Assembly (NCBI GenBank): GCA_950106755.1
Contig: OX467088.1
Location: forward strand, 4,572,001-4,636,000
Reading direction: 5' to 3'
DNA: 64,000 nt
DNA from: Climacium dendroides
Taxonomy: Eukaryota; Streptophyta; Bryopsida; Hypnales; Climaciaceae
Each line of letters starts with the position of its first letter. Position 1 is the stretch's first letter. A program made the position numbers and the translations under genes. Positions 23,686-34,779 of the stretch are shown piece after piece. The notes beneath the pieces are model-generated. The model was not told the DNA's origin, searched no databases, and saw only the letters and a list, made by a program, of their open reading frames with translations.

Positions 23686-25529
23686 TCAAGAAAAATGTGT
23701 ACCACTATCGTTAGTATCAACTGCAACAGATGGATAAGAATCATCACTTAAATTAGGTCTATTTGGTGAATTCAAGTAAAAAGAGGGATTAGCATACAAA
23801 AAACGATACTTACTATCATTCTTCCAAAGCGGGACAGCATCAGTAATAATATCATGTATCCCTTCATCTGGACCTTCTAAAGCAAGTCGCAACATTGCCT
23901 CAAGATTTTTGCTTCCCAACTTGTTCCTTACTCTATTCTTAATCAAATTTTGTACACTGAAAGCACGCTCACATGTAGCTGTAGAAACACATTGCACACG
24001 AGCTAACTCTGCAAGGATGAGGAGGTTAGGATACCTTGCTTGCAAGGCGTGATTCCAAATTATCATGCCCCATAAATCTCTAAAATTCTTATCCCCCCAC
24101 TTCGTAGTGCATTGAAGCTTAAAGGCCAGAAATTCACGCTTATATGTTGCCTGGTCTACAAGCGGAGGAAGTTTGAAGCCGGCATGTAAGCGGTCCACTC
24201 CATAATGGCCCAACAAAGTCTCCAATTCGGAGATACACCAATTCTGCAAGCCCACCTGCTTAGAAGGCATATTAGTCAGGTTCAAAATCTTAAAGCAAGA
24301 AATCAAGTCATTGTCACTAAAGCGTGCATCAAGGGCAAAACAAACAGCCTCTGCAAATTTTTTTTGGAAAGTCAGTGCCTCCTCCAAGTCAGTTCCAAGC
24401 CTGGACCGCATCATATGAAAGCTATGAAACATAGATCAAAGAATTGTTCCTGCAAGGCTGCAAGGGCATACTTTCGCTTACCCGACTTATGGAAGAACCC
24501 TGAAATTGAATTGATCAAAGCATCAATTTCACTCGAAAGAACTTTATAGCTTGGTGCTTTGACAACATCCAAGGCAGCAAGGTTAGTACGATGAGCTACA
24601 CAATGACAAGCCAAAAGGAATGGATTAACCTCATTACGAAGTCATGTTGAAACACCAGTTTGGCTACCCACCATGCTACTTGTTCCGTCACTCCCAAAGG
24701 CCATGAACTTGCACAGGTCTAAATTCCACAACCGCAGCTGAGATACTACAACATCAAATATTGAGGCAGAGTCCTTCTTACCACCGTCTAGCTACAACAA
24801 TCCTACAAAAACAATTACATGCAAACCCTCCTCCACAATTGTTGAAAACATAACAAGATGTCCTGTTGCACTTATATCACTAGATTCATCTACCATAATG
24901 CCAAAAAAAGGAGAATTCCGAATCCTACAAATTGTTTTATTCTGGATTACTACAAACAAGCACCACACAAGATCACTGCATGCTTTTTCGTCATGGTACA
25001 TGGTAGTTGTAATAGGAGCTTTTACAAAAACCAACAATTTACATAATGCAGGGAATTTGGAGTAAGGGAAAGACTGCTTCCCTGTGAAGTAGGCCGCTTG
25101 GAACAGGGTGTGCAAGGCCTCATCGCAAGCATGTTGTCCGCTCAAAATTGCTTTCTCCATGGGTTTTTCTCCGCTGTGGCAAGCCCAAGCAAGTCTGCAA
25201 TGTTCATTTGAACGAGAATGGTCCACAAATGCACTTACCTTGAAGTTTTTCGACCCCTCTTTGGCGTACACTAAGTGATCTCCTTTCTCCCGGCAGACTT
25301 TGCAGAACAGTTTGCCCTCTGAGGCAGCAAAATGAAGCCACTGGAACTGAATAGCCCATTGCTCTTTCCACAAATTCTGGGCTAATTCGGCTTAGGAAGG
25401 CGTTGGATGATTGGTCCCTAGACTCTCAAGCGATGTGCTGTCACCAATGTCGCAAGGAGAGTCTGAAGATCCAATTTCACGAGAGCTTGCAAAATAACTA
25501 TCCCTAATAGATTTCTGCCTCTTTGCCAT
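23686..25529 (-). pseudogene. hAT-superfamily transposase, broken
   Basis: The start at 25529 reads MAKRQKSIRDSYFASS. In order come an N-terminal zinc-finger-like part (LFCKVCREKGDHL, then FKVSAFVDHSRSNEHCRLAW), a catalytic-type segment with FFGIMVDESSDISATGHLV, the insert-type motif CHCVAHRTNLAALD, and the C-terminal dimerisation region ARVQCVSTATCERAFSVQN with KNRVRNKLG. The order matches the hAT group related to animal ZNF862-type proteins. In-frame stops occur near 25380, 24790 and 24648, and a frameshift near 24425, so it is inactive. Terminal repeats and an 8-bp duplication were not located. Confidence 0.88.
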
Positions 25530-25581
25530 TGCAAAAACCTGCTACGAATTACACCTCATGCATTAGACACTCACAGTAATG

Positions 25582-25719
25582 GCACAAGCAAGTTTAATAC
25601 ACAACTGCAGATAGCCAAGTGACAGCAAAACAAAATGGGATTGCAATTCAGCACAAGCAAATCGGGAGGACATCTGCACATAGCCAAATGACAGCAAAAA
25701 AAAATGGGATTGGAATTCA
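25582..25719. repeat. Two-copy 69-bp direct repeat upstream of the hAT gene
   Basis: Units begin GCACAAGCAA at about 25583 and 25651 and share GACAGCAAAA plus ATGGGATTG. They lie 50-190 bp upstream of the transposase start. A subterminal or promoter role is possible. Confidence 0.75.
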
Positions 25720-26498
25720 TAAACTAGAGGTTTCCGAAAAATTGCCTCCGACATTACAAAGAAGCGGACGTACCTAATTGAGATTCGCGTGACAATCAAG
25801 CTGTGTCACGGTGAAATCACGAAAACACCACCTGCAAGCCCCGATCCGCAATGTTGAGTCTCGAAGACCCACGTTTTCACCTGCGAGGCCCTGATTTGAC
25901 GACCTGATCACGTCGTTCTTTGCGATGGAAAGACCCTAGATTTGCAAGCGCAATTGTCCAACACCCTGATGTACACACGAATCGCACCACCCCCCGAAGC
26001 CTCCACAACTCCACTTAGTGACTCACGTCTCAGAAATCGCCAAACTTGTTTTCTAAAAATATAAAGGCAGGAGCCTAGAAGCAGCTGGAGCGCACGTCAA
26101 TCACGAATTTGCGATGGCAGAGTGTCGAAAAAATCAGGAAGAAGCAAATCAACACGAGTAGTTGGCGATCAAGATGCCCTAAAACCCAGAACCTCAATAT
26201 GCACAAAACACCCACCATCGCTAGCTGTGCCTGCAAAATGTGCAAAATTTCTTGCACACAAATCATAGAGGAGCTCAATACGAGATTATAGGGCTTTGAA
26301 AGTTTAGATTGTGGAAGATGATTTTGCAGTAAGTTTTTGCACTTGATCACAGACTGGGATTCTCCAGAGCCTAGTTGCGTGAGAAGTGACTGTGAGAGAC
26401 TGAGAATGACAAAGTGACGAGAAGTGACGTCTGACGAGCGGTGATCTGGAGCCATTGATCACATCCAGAAACGGCGGGCATCAACGATCCAGAAGGTG

Positions 26499-26713
26499 CA
26501 CTACAAGAGAAACACGTCCGAAATGATAGAAATCAGCTAGTCCTAATCTACAGAAATTTGACGAATTTCAGTCCGAAATGACAAAAACTGTCCGAATCTA
26601 CAGAAAATTGCCTAAATTGACAAAAAAACTATCAATTTTCTATAGATTAGGACTAGCTGATTTTTGTCATTTCGGACCAGTTTTTGTCATTTCAGACTGC
26701 TTTTCTTGAAGTG
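26499..26713. mobile_element. CACTA-type MITE, family A (copy 18)
   Basis: 215 bp, left end CACTACAAGAGAAAC, right end TTTTCTTGAAGTG, duplication GTG/GTG. Confidence 0.9.
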
Positions 26714-26851
26714 GTGCCACGCTGCACCACCAACGGCTTTGGGATTTGGGTTAATACGCACTTACGCAATCACTGGCACCGCCAACTAAAATTAAATTAC
26801 ACTTCCAGAATCCAAAGTTTCAGTAATTCAATCTTTTTAGTTTGGTGGCTT

Positions 26852-27066
26852 CACTACAAGAAAACCTGTCCAAAATGACAAAAACTCATCCTAATTGACA
26901 AAAATCAGCCCGTCCTAATCTACAGAAAATTGACAGATTTTTGTCAATTTGGACAATTTTCTATCAATTCGGACAATTTTTTGTCCTAATTGACAAAAAT
27001 CTGTCAATTTTCTGTAGATTAGGATGGGTTGATTTTTGTCAATTAGGACACGTTTCTCTTGTAGTG
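26852..27066. mobile_element. CACTA-type MITE, family A (copy 19)
   Basis: 215 bp, ends CACTACAAGAAAACC and TCTCTTGTAGTG, duplication CTT/CTT. Confidence 0.9.
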
Positions 27067-27327
27067 CTTGCCATTTTGGTATTATATTGCTTGGTAGAGT
27101 ACTAGTCTACTAGAGTAGAATACTATCATACTATGTATACTGTATAGTATCAAAAAAATTCCTAGAAAGTGCAAGCCTAGTTGGCTTTTTGCCGGAAAAA
27201 ATGCCTTTAAATTGGTAATTTGCCGTCGATACTCCTAGGGCAACTTGCTTAAATGCCGTTATTTATTTTCCTAATCGGACCATTTCCGAAATGCTTGATT
27301 TTTCATCTGGAACCCCTTCCTAACACT

Positions 27328-27542
27328 CACTATAAGAGAAACATGTCCTAAATGACAAAAATCAGCCCCTCCTAAATGACAGAAATTTGACAAGTTTCTG
27401 TCAATTAGGACAAAAAACTGTCCGAATTGATAGAAAATTGTCCAAATTGACAAAAAACTGTCAATTTTCAGTCAATTAGGAGGGGCTGATTTCTGTCATT
27501 TAGGACCAATTTCTGTCATTTCAGACATGTTTTCTTGTAGTC
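27328..27542. mobile_element. CACTA-type MITE, family A (copy 20)
   Basis: Left end CACTATAAGAGAAAC. The right end TTTTCTTGTAGTC has lost its terminal G. The flank ACT occurs on both sides (27325-27327 and 27543-27545). It abuts a left-truncated member of the same family. Confidence 0.85.
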
Positions 27543-27545
27543 ACT

Positions 27546-27698
27546 CCTAATTGACTGAAAATTGACAGTTTTTGGTCAATTTGGACAATTTTCTGTCAAT
27601 TCGGACAGTTTTTTGTCCTAATTGACAGAAACTTGTCAAATTTCTGTCATTTAGGAGGGGCTGATTTTTGTCATTTAGGACACGTTTCTCTTGTAGTG
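27546..27698. mobile_element. Left-truncated CACTA-type MITE, family A
   Basis: It begins inside the element at CCTAATTGACTGAAAATTG and runs to the normal right end CTCTTGTAGTG. Copy 20 inserted at its broken edge, or the pair arose by recombination. Confidence 0.8.
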
Positions 27699-30437
27699 TA
27701 AGCATTTCAATCTCATTTAGAAATTTTCAAAATCTACTGGCTCACTTGTAACTAACCGACAGCACTCCCCATTCATTGATTTGAAGTTTTTGCATAACAA
27801 AATTCTTAAACAAAAAGAACTAATTATAGAATCATAGAGTGGAAGTAGGATTGAGAAAGTGCATAAATAAATAGGGAAGAAGAGGTAGAGTATAAACAAA
27901 AACCATAGTAGCCTAGATAGAAATGTAGGAGGTCTAAAGAGATAGTATAGACGTCAAGTGAGAAGGGGAGTCTCTTCAAAGTCCATAGACAAGTAGTGTT
28001 GCAAAAAAGCAAAAGACAAGTGAGAAAAGCAAAGAGTTCATTTGGTCTTTAAAGCATAATTAAGAAGTTGAAGAGATTAGAGGAAATCCTTGAAAGTCAC
28101 TTGAGACCAATAGAAACTAGATAGGATAATAGTTGACTTTAAGAAGGTCAAAATCAATTATTGTTTAGAAGTAAGTGCAATTATTTTGTATTTCAAAGGT
28201 CAACTCTTGAGATTATAATAATTGAGAGGAATAGTAGCAAAGGGAAAGACAAAGGAGACGAGAAAAGAAATGAGGATTTGAGGAAATTGGGAATTGAAGT
28301 TGTATTTCTCAAGCCTCTTTAGCCATAGACAAAAATTACCAACCAATACTAAGAGATGGCGAACGATGGGGAGTTTGAAGGAGTATACAACTATCTTAAC
28401 AATGACGCCAATTCCAAGGTGAGTTACTAGCTACAACCCATACTTTTCAATTATTGAAATTAAACATTTTAAAGTAAGTCTAAATTACAAAGCTAAATCA
28501 GAGTATTTAGAATAGGTTTCTTACAAGAATCAGGTAGTCAAAGCTCTAGATCATAGTTAGAGGTTTCCGAAACCATATCACACTTAAGAATCGGAGCTAA
28601 ATTGAGTAAGATATAATTGGATGAAGTTTGGGATGGAAATCAGATGAAGTAGAGTAAAAATAGTCCATTAGAATTGAAACTTGGAAGTTAGCGAAAAGAT
28701 AATAATATAAGGACAGGGTTTGAATTTCAAAGTAAAATAAAATAGGGAAGAGGTACAAAACCTTGGATGAAGTTTTCAGGGCCTCTAAAAGGCTAAACTT
28801 CATCCACCTATATCTTTTGATAGGAAGGTCAGAAGAATGTGAACTTTACATTTTTAGAAATGGCATGAGTTTTTCTTCTAGCTTAGGTGTCTAATTTTAG
28901 ACTATCTAGTCCTTCACTAAAAATCACCTTGGCTTAGAAATAAGTGAGTAATAGATAAAAATCACTTATTTCTAAGCCAAGTGTTGTTGGTCAAATTCAA
29001 GGTAAAAGAGTCAGTATGACATTGGGGAAAGATCCATTGCTTAGAAGGTACAATGAAATGATGTTAGGCACCCATAGAAATTTACCATAAATACTAGAAC
29101 TTAGTTGTGCACGTTGATTTACCAAGGATGGGTAAAAAAGCGCTCGTGAATGAAAATCAACAAAAGTTGACCAAACCAAGTGGAAATCAGAACCTAGTAA
29201 GTAGAAAGATAGGTTTTAAATATCCAAAAATCTAAAGTTAGAATCGATAGTTAATTTAAGAGAAAGCGGTGAATGAAATTTTTAGGTTAGAACTAGGGTC
29301 AAAACTTCATCCGTAAGTTTCTTTTAGGAATTAAGGTCAAATTTGAAAATTTTATCATTCTAGAAAGAAGAAACAAAGCTCTACAAATTAGAATAGTTTA
29401 GCTTTTAGATTAATTAGAATATTCTCAACTTAAACTTAGATATTCCTAAATTAGCTTAGACTTTTCGATCTCCAACTTATCAATCATTTACAATTAGAAA
29501 GATTAAAAGTAGGATTTAGTAAAAAAGTTCCATTGCTTGGAAGGTAGCTCGTTTAATACAACCATTCACCCATAGAATTTCTCAAATTTACTTAGAACTT
29601 GGTTGTGCATGTTCGGTCCTAAGGGTGGACCGGTGGAGATTAAAACACTTACACAATGATGGATTCCAAGTTGGATGACATGAAGGCTGAAAGTTGGTTT
29701 TACAAAGAGTGGTTTAAGTAGAAAAAGACTAGCTTAGAGAAGAGAGGTGTTGAACTAGAGAAAATTGGGCCAAAACCTGATTTAAAGGACTCCATTAGCA
29801 TAAGAAGAAGTATATAGAAACAGCATGGAGAGAATCACAATGAACACACTTGTATAAGATGGCATAGTAGCGTATATGGAAACGAGAAGCCCTATCGTGT
29901 TGTAGGATGTTTGAAGCTTATTAAGTGGCCCAATTTTGTTTTCTGGTGTTTAGTTAGTTAGAATGATGAACTTAGAAGGATTTGGCCATATACAATTTTG
30001 TATACATCCTATTCATTTAAATATGGAACATTTTTGATAGTAAAGCCCTTTATGAGTCTATGTTATACTAAGTTAGTCATTGTAAGAAACACCAACTATT
30101 TTTTGTAGTGTTTTTTATAATTGAATTTGTTTAACGCTATAACTTTTGAATAATGAATTCAATGCCAAAACAGAGAAAAAAATTCTAGATTTCAAAATTG
30201 TAATTGTATATGGTATACCTTTTATTTTAAAAATTAAAATAAAATCATTTTATATTTAACCCCTAAAGCCCTAAACTATATTTATTAGCAACATAGCGTT
30301 TTTGGGCAACTCATTACAAATGGAGTTTTTATTTATTTCTTTGGAATTTTCACACAACATTTTCTCAAGGAATAACTTAAAGGCCCAATAATTTTCATAA
30401 CTTTTGATTACATAGTTATAAAGTTATGGTATGATAT
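27699..30437. other. AT-rich spacer with one perfect hairpin and a possible small exon
   Basis: No gene is supported. An ATG-to-donor unit at 28356-28418 (MANDGEFEGVYNYLNNDANS, then AAG/GTGAGT) could be a first exon; no partner exon was found. The rest is low-complexity A/T-rich sequence. Confidence 0.45.
28928..28981. repeat. Perfect 20-bp inverted repeat with 14-bp loop
   Basis: CTTGGCTTAGAAATAAGTGA at 28928-28947 is matched exactly by its reverse complement at 28962-28981. A short intact hairpin in otherwise unstructured sequence. Confidence 0.9.
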
Positions 30438-30652
30438 CACTACAAGAGAAACACGTCCGAAATGACAGAAATCAGCTAGTCCTAATCTACAGAAATTTGA
30501 CGAATTTCAGTCCGAAATGACAAAAATTGTCCGAATCTACAGAAAATTGCCTAAATTGACAAAAAAACTATCAATTTTCTGTAGATTAGGACTAGCTGAT
30601 TTTTGTCATTTTGGACCAGTTTTTGTCATTTCGGACTGCTTTTCTTGTAGTG
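30438..30652. mobile_element. CACTA-type MITE, family A (copy 21, last)
   Basis: 215 bp, standard ends, duplication TAT/TAT, CTAG subfamily. No further member of the family was found to the right. Confidence 0.9.
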
Positions 30653-31196
30653 TATGTAGTGTTCATTGCTCGATGAGCAACCCAAGTAACAAAAAGAATT
30701 TCTTTAAAATTCAACCCAAAAATCATTTTCATCATGAAAATCCAAATTTTGAAAGAAGATAAGAAGCTATTATGAATATAAAAATTATGCAAAAAGATAT
30801 TGAAATTAATGCAATATAAAAGTACAATATAAAAGTAGCTGAGTACAATAAAAAGCCGTAAAAGTGGAATGACTCACAATAAATTCCAACCACTACAAAA
30901 TCTTGAACCCATTGTAAATGGAATCATAATGTAGGCAAATCATAAAGCCTTATATTTTCTCATACTATTACGAGAGTGATGGTGAACTAAACGATTTCTA
31001 AAAAAGTTACTCAATTACAATGGGTCGTTTTGTGAGCCACTTCCTTCACTATGCTCGTATGTCAATGAAGTCCCCACACTGAGCTTTTGCCTTGCACACG
31101 TTCGAGAAGTAGGTCCATCCGCATTCAAAATGGATTCCAAGATGTTTGAGTCTTGTATAGCTTAGAGGGTTCTTTTTGTTTGTGGAGAATGTGCTT

Positions 31197-31990
31197 TCAA
31201 CAAATAGTCAAGTGCTTGACTTTGGTAATAAAAGAGTTGTACGTAGAGTTGAGATAAGTCATACTATTCAACTCATCAATGGGGGTATTATCATTTTGAT
31301 CGCTCACCCTTTGCCATTTTAAGTCCCAATCGTGCTCTTGTAGATGATGACCCCACTGAAAGGTTCTGGAGGTCTTATTGAAATATCCTCCAAGGTATTG
31401 GAAGAAGAATGTCCTCCTTCCTTCATTTTGTGGACCCTTTCCCATGAGCCTTGGGCCAACTTTGGCAATTTCCTTGGGGTCTGTTTTTCAATTCAATTGT
31501 GAGCTAGTAGGCCCCTTTTCTAAATCATATTGGCCTTATTACCAACTCCATATCAAGTCTCGGCCCCAAAATGTGACTTTTCTGGTTGTGTTAATGTTAT
31601 ATTCCCAAGAAAGAGGCATGTATGTCATCAAGTTGAATAAGGCATATAAGCAATTATAGAATGGTGCTGAACAGATCATACAACATTGTTTGATCAAACA
31701 TTATGTGATGAGACATTGAGGGCGGTAGATATGTACATACGATCTAAGGGCCTAGCCTCCTTCAAGGCCAAAATATTCAAGACATATGGGGCATTTGGTA
31801 TGGTCCAGGACAAAAGGTGCAAGCTTAAGCCATAGTAGCTTCTGGTTCTCCACATTTACATGACTTGACATTTGATTTTTGTAGTCCCACCCATTTTGGT
31901 TTCAATCTATTACATCCTCTTTGAGCATGGGCATGTTACTGGGAAACATGTCCTCTAGCAATGCCCAAGACGTAAGTCCATTCTTCTAAT
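31197..31990 (-). pseudogene. RING-like protein relic, probably transposon-encoded
   Basis: The minus-strand reading contains APFVLDHTKCPICLEYFGLE, an in-frame stop, then ALRSYVHIYRPQC. This fits a RING C-P-I-C ... C-G-H-x-x-H-x-x-C pattern in which the Cys-Gly-His has become Tyr-Val-His and the next His has become Arg. Downstream, after frame breaks, comes an intact tail (RRTFFFQYLGGYFNKTSRTF and WDLKWQRVSD) ending at 31197. Several stops show decay. The family is not known to me beyond the zinc-finger resemblance. Confidence 0.5.
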
Positions 31991-32769
31991 TTGGAACATT
32001 AGCAACAATTTTTTTGGAAACTTTGTCCAACTCTTTTGCAACTTGAGATCTATCCACGGAAAAAATGCAAGCCACTTTTCAATGATAGTATGTGGCTGCT
32101 AGTTATGACAATTGTACTCTAAACTTTTTATTTTCTTCTTGAAGTTCTACATCCTCCTTGGATAGTATAATAGAGTTCACCGAGAAAATGAAAGTGAATT
32201 TTGTGTCCTATGGACATCAATTGGGGCATTGGTAGTACCTCTTGTCAAAGCCAAAGAAAGCACACTTTGAATAATAGAACAATGCTTACGCTTGGCAAGA
32301 AGGGACACTACAACAATGGCAGTGTTTTATGACTGCAAAATTATGACTAAGGATGACTAGCGACTGCTTGTAGTCATATTTTTTAAGGTAAAAAAAATAT
32401 GATTGCAAATATGACTACAAGTCATATTTTAGTCTTATACATCATGGCCATTGGGAACACCAAAATACTTCATAGAGAACGGTAGGGAACATATTTAGGG
32501 AACGCCCAGTCATATTTTCTAATCATATTTTTTCTTTAGTCATATTTTGCAATCACATCTCCATGATAGTAAGATTTTTTCTTTTAGGACAGCCCAAAAA
32601 CAATTTGGGTAGAGAATATGTTTAAAAAGTACCTAGTCATATTTTTCCTCAGTCATATTTTGTAGTCATATTTTTGAAAGTCACTTTTTGTAGTTGCCAC
32701 TAATTTTGGGTTTTGAAACCCTAGCCGCCACTAAATTAGGGTTTTGAAACCCTAACCACCACTTTTTGT

Positions 32770-33476
32770 AGCCACTCCTCTTTTTGCCCCTTCTTTTTTC
32801 TTTTTTTGTTCCTTCTTTGTTTTTGTTGCTTCTTAAATTTTGTTTCTTGTTGCCTCTTAGGTTTTTCTTCTTTTTGCTTCTTAGGTTTTGCTTCTTCTTC
32901 CTACTTAGCTTTTGCTTCTTCTTATTTCTTAGGTTTTGCTTCTTCTTGCCTTCTAACTTTTATTTCTTTTTCCTTTTTAAATTTTGCTTCTTCTTGCTTC
33001 TTAAGTTTTACTTCTTAGGTTTTGCTTTTTAGGTTTTGCCTCTTCTTCCTTCTTAGATTTCGCTTTTTCTTTCTTCTTAAGTTTTCACTACTAGAAAATT
33101 TAGTTTTTCTGTTGTTTTGATCACGTTGATCCGGTCAAAATTTGACAGAAATTTGTTAAAATCAACAGATTTTTGTTAGATTTTGACCAGATCAACGCAA
33201 CCAAAACAACAGAAAAACTAAATTTTCTAATAGAATTTACTTCTTCTTCCTTCTTAGATTTTGCTTCTTCTTTGTTTTAAAGTTTTACCCCTTCCTTCTT
33301 AAGTTTTGTTCCTTCTTTCTTAGATTTTGCTTCTTCTTGCTTCCTAACTTTTGCTTCTTCTTCCATCTTAGGTTTTACTTCTGCTTCCATCTTAGATTTT
33401 GCTTCTTCTTGCCTTTTAACTTTTGTTTTGTCTTCCTTCTTAGGTTTTGCTTCTTCTTGCCTCCTAGTCATATTTT
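32770..33476 (-). repeat. Pyrimidine-rich degenerate repeat encoding Lys/Glu on the minus strand
   Basis: Irregular repeats of CTTCTTAGGTTTTGCTTCTT. The minus strand reads KPKKE, KSKMEAEVKPKMEEE and similar. It resembles a charged low-complexity domain picked up by element E or grown there by slippage. It is interrupted at 33086-33235 by a family B MITE. Confidence 0.7.
33086..33235. mobile_element. Foldback MITE, family B (copy 2)
   Basis: Left end CACTACTAGAAAATTTAG; the right end CTAAATTTTCTAATAGAA is worn; flanks TTT/TTT. Inserted in element E. Confidence 0.85.
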
Positions 33477-33779
33477 ATAGTCATAACGTCACTTAGTTTT
33501 TGCTTTTTTTTTTGCTACTTTTTTGCTTCTTAGTCCCTCTATCATCATTATTATTTTTTTTGGTTATTTATAATTTTTTAATATATAATGATTATAACTT
33601 ATTTTTATTTTAAACATGTCTACATATTTTGTAGTGCTTTAAATATTTGAAGTTTGAATTGTATTATTCATTTAATGTAGATATTGGAGGTTGAAATGAA
33701 GTTATTGAAGGCTACTTGCAATACAAAAGAGGTAACATTTTTATATTATTGTTGGAATATAAGTTCTACTAGTATGTGG

Positions 33780-33781
<2 letters not shown>

Positions 33782-33811
<30 letters not shown>
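33782..33811. repeat. (AT)n microsatellite
   Basis: About 15 uninterrupted AT units within element E. Confidence 0.95.
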
Positions 33812-33815
<4 letters not shown>

Positions 33816-34101
33816 TTATTTTATTTTATTTTTTTTGTGTTAGTAACTAATAAATGTTATTGAAAAAAATCACATTTTTTCTTGTATTTGACTTTCTAAT
33901 GTGATTAATATTTGCCCATTTAAGAAATCATATGTATTCATTTTTAATTAAATGAATTCTTTTACTTAACTACTAAATTATGTTGATATATGACTACATA
34001 TAGTCGTTTTACAAATCATCAAAAAATATGACTGAAAAAAATTGTTTTACACATCATTCAAAAACATGACTGGGAAAAGTCATATTTCACGTTACTAAAA
34101 A

Positions 34102-34470
34102 ATATGACTCACCATAGTCATATTCCTCATCAACCAAACATATGACTCATCGTAGTCATATTTCATGTCATCCAAAAATATGACTCACCACAGTCACATT
34201 CTACATGAACAAAAAATACAACTCACCATAATCATATTTCATGTCACTGCAAAATATGACTCATCGCAGTCATATTCTATGTTATCAAAAAGTATGACTC
34301 CTTGTAGTTATATTCCATGTCATTGCAAAATATGACTCACCACAGTCATATTCCATGTCATTGCAAAATATGACTCACTATAGTCATATTCCATGTCATC
34401 AAAAATTATGATTCACTGTAGTCATATTTCATGCCATCAAAAAATATGACTCACCATAGTTATATTCCAC
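34102..34470. repeat. 38-bp minisatellite with palindromic units
   Basis: About ten units of exactly 38 bp, each holding ATATGACT … AGTCATAT around a CACCATAG-type spacer. Diverged units extend left to about 33985. The array lies near the right end of element E, where CACTA elements carry subterminal transposase-binding repeats. Confidence 0.9.
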
Positions 34471-34779
34471 ATAGGATTTTTTTGTTTGTCCGAGTAACTA
34501 AAAAAAAAGTCAAGATCCCCCTATAATAGTCAAAGTATACGCCATGTTGGCATACTATGACTAAATATGGATATTTATACCCTTCAATCCATATGACTGT
34601 CAATATGACTGATGTCTGAGGCGACTACTTCTAAACTACTGAAGTCAGTCATATTCCGAGTCATCTACAGTGATTTCTGCATGAGTCATAGTTTTTGATT
34701 CTACGACTCACTGCAGTCATATTTTGCAGTCATAAAACATTGCTTTTGTTGTAGTGAGAATGGGTCGACACATCACAAG

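Larger units (their letters stand above)
32306..34756. mobile_element. 2.45-kb non-autonomous CACTA element, family E
   Basis: Ends CACTACAACAATGGCAGTG and CATTGCTTTTGTTGTAGTG. Subterminal sequence TTTTATGACTGCAAAAT faces TTTTGCAGTCATAAAACA. Flanks GGA and AGA differ by one base. The interior holds an ATGACT/AGTCAT repeat array, a Lys/Glu-encoding low-complexity tract, an (AT)n tract and a family B MITE. No transposase. Confidence 0.85.

Noticed and set aside
32784..33032. Very Phe/Leu-rich plus-strand frames resembling membrane proteins
   Set aside because: Low-complexity pyrimidine repeat; composition alone explains the hydrophobicity.
34102..34470. Regular 38-bp repeats considered as a CRISPR-like array
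   Set aside because: There are no unique spacers between conserved repeats; whole units are similar, and the genome is a plant's.
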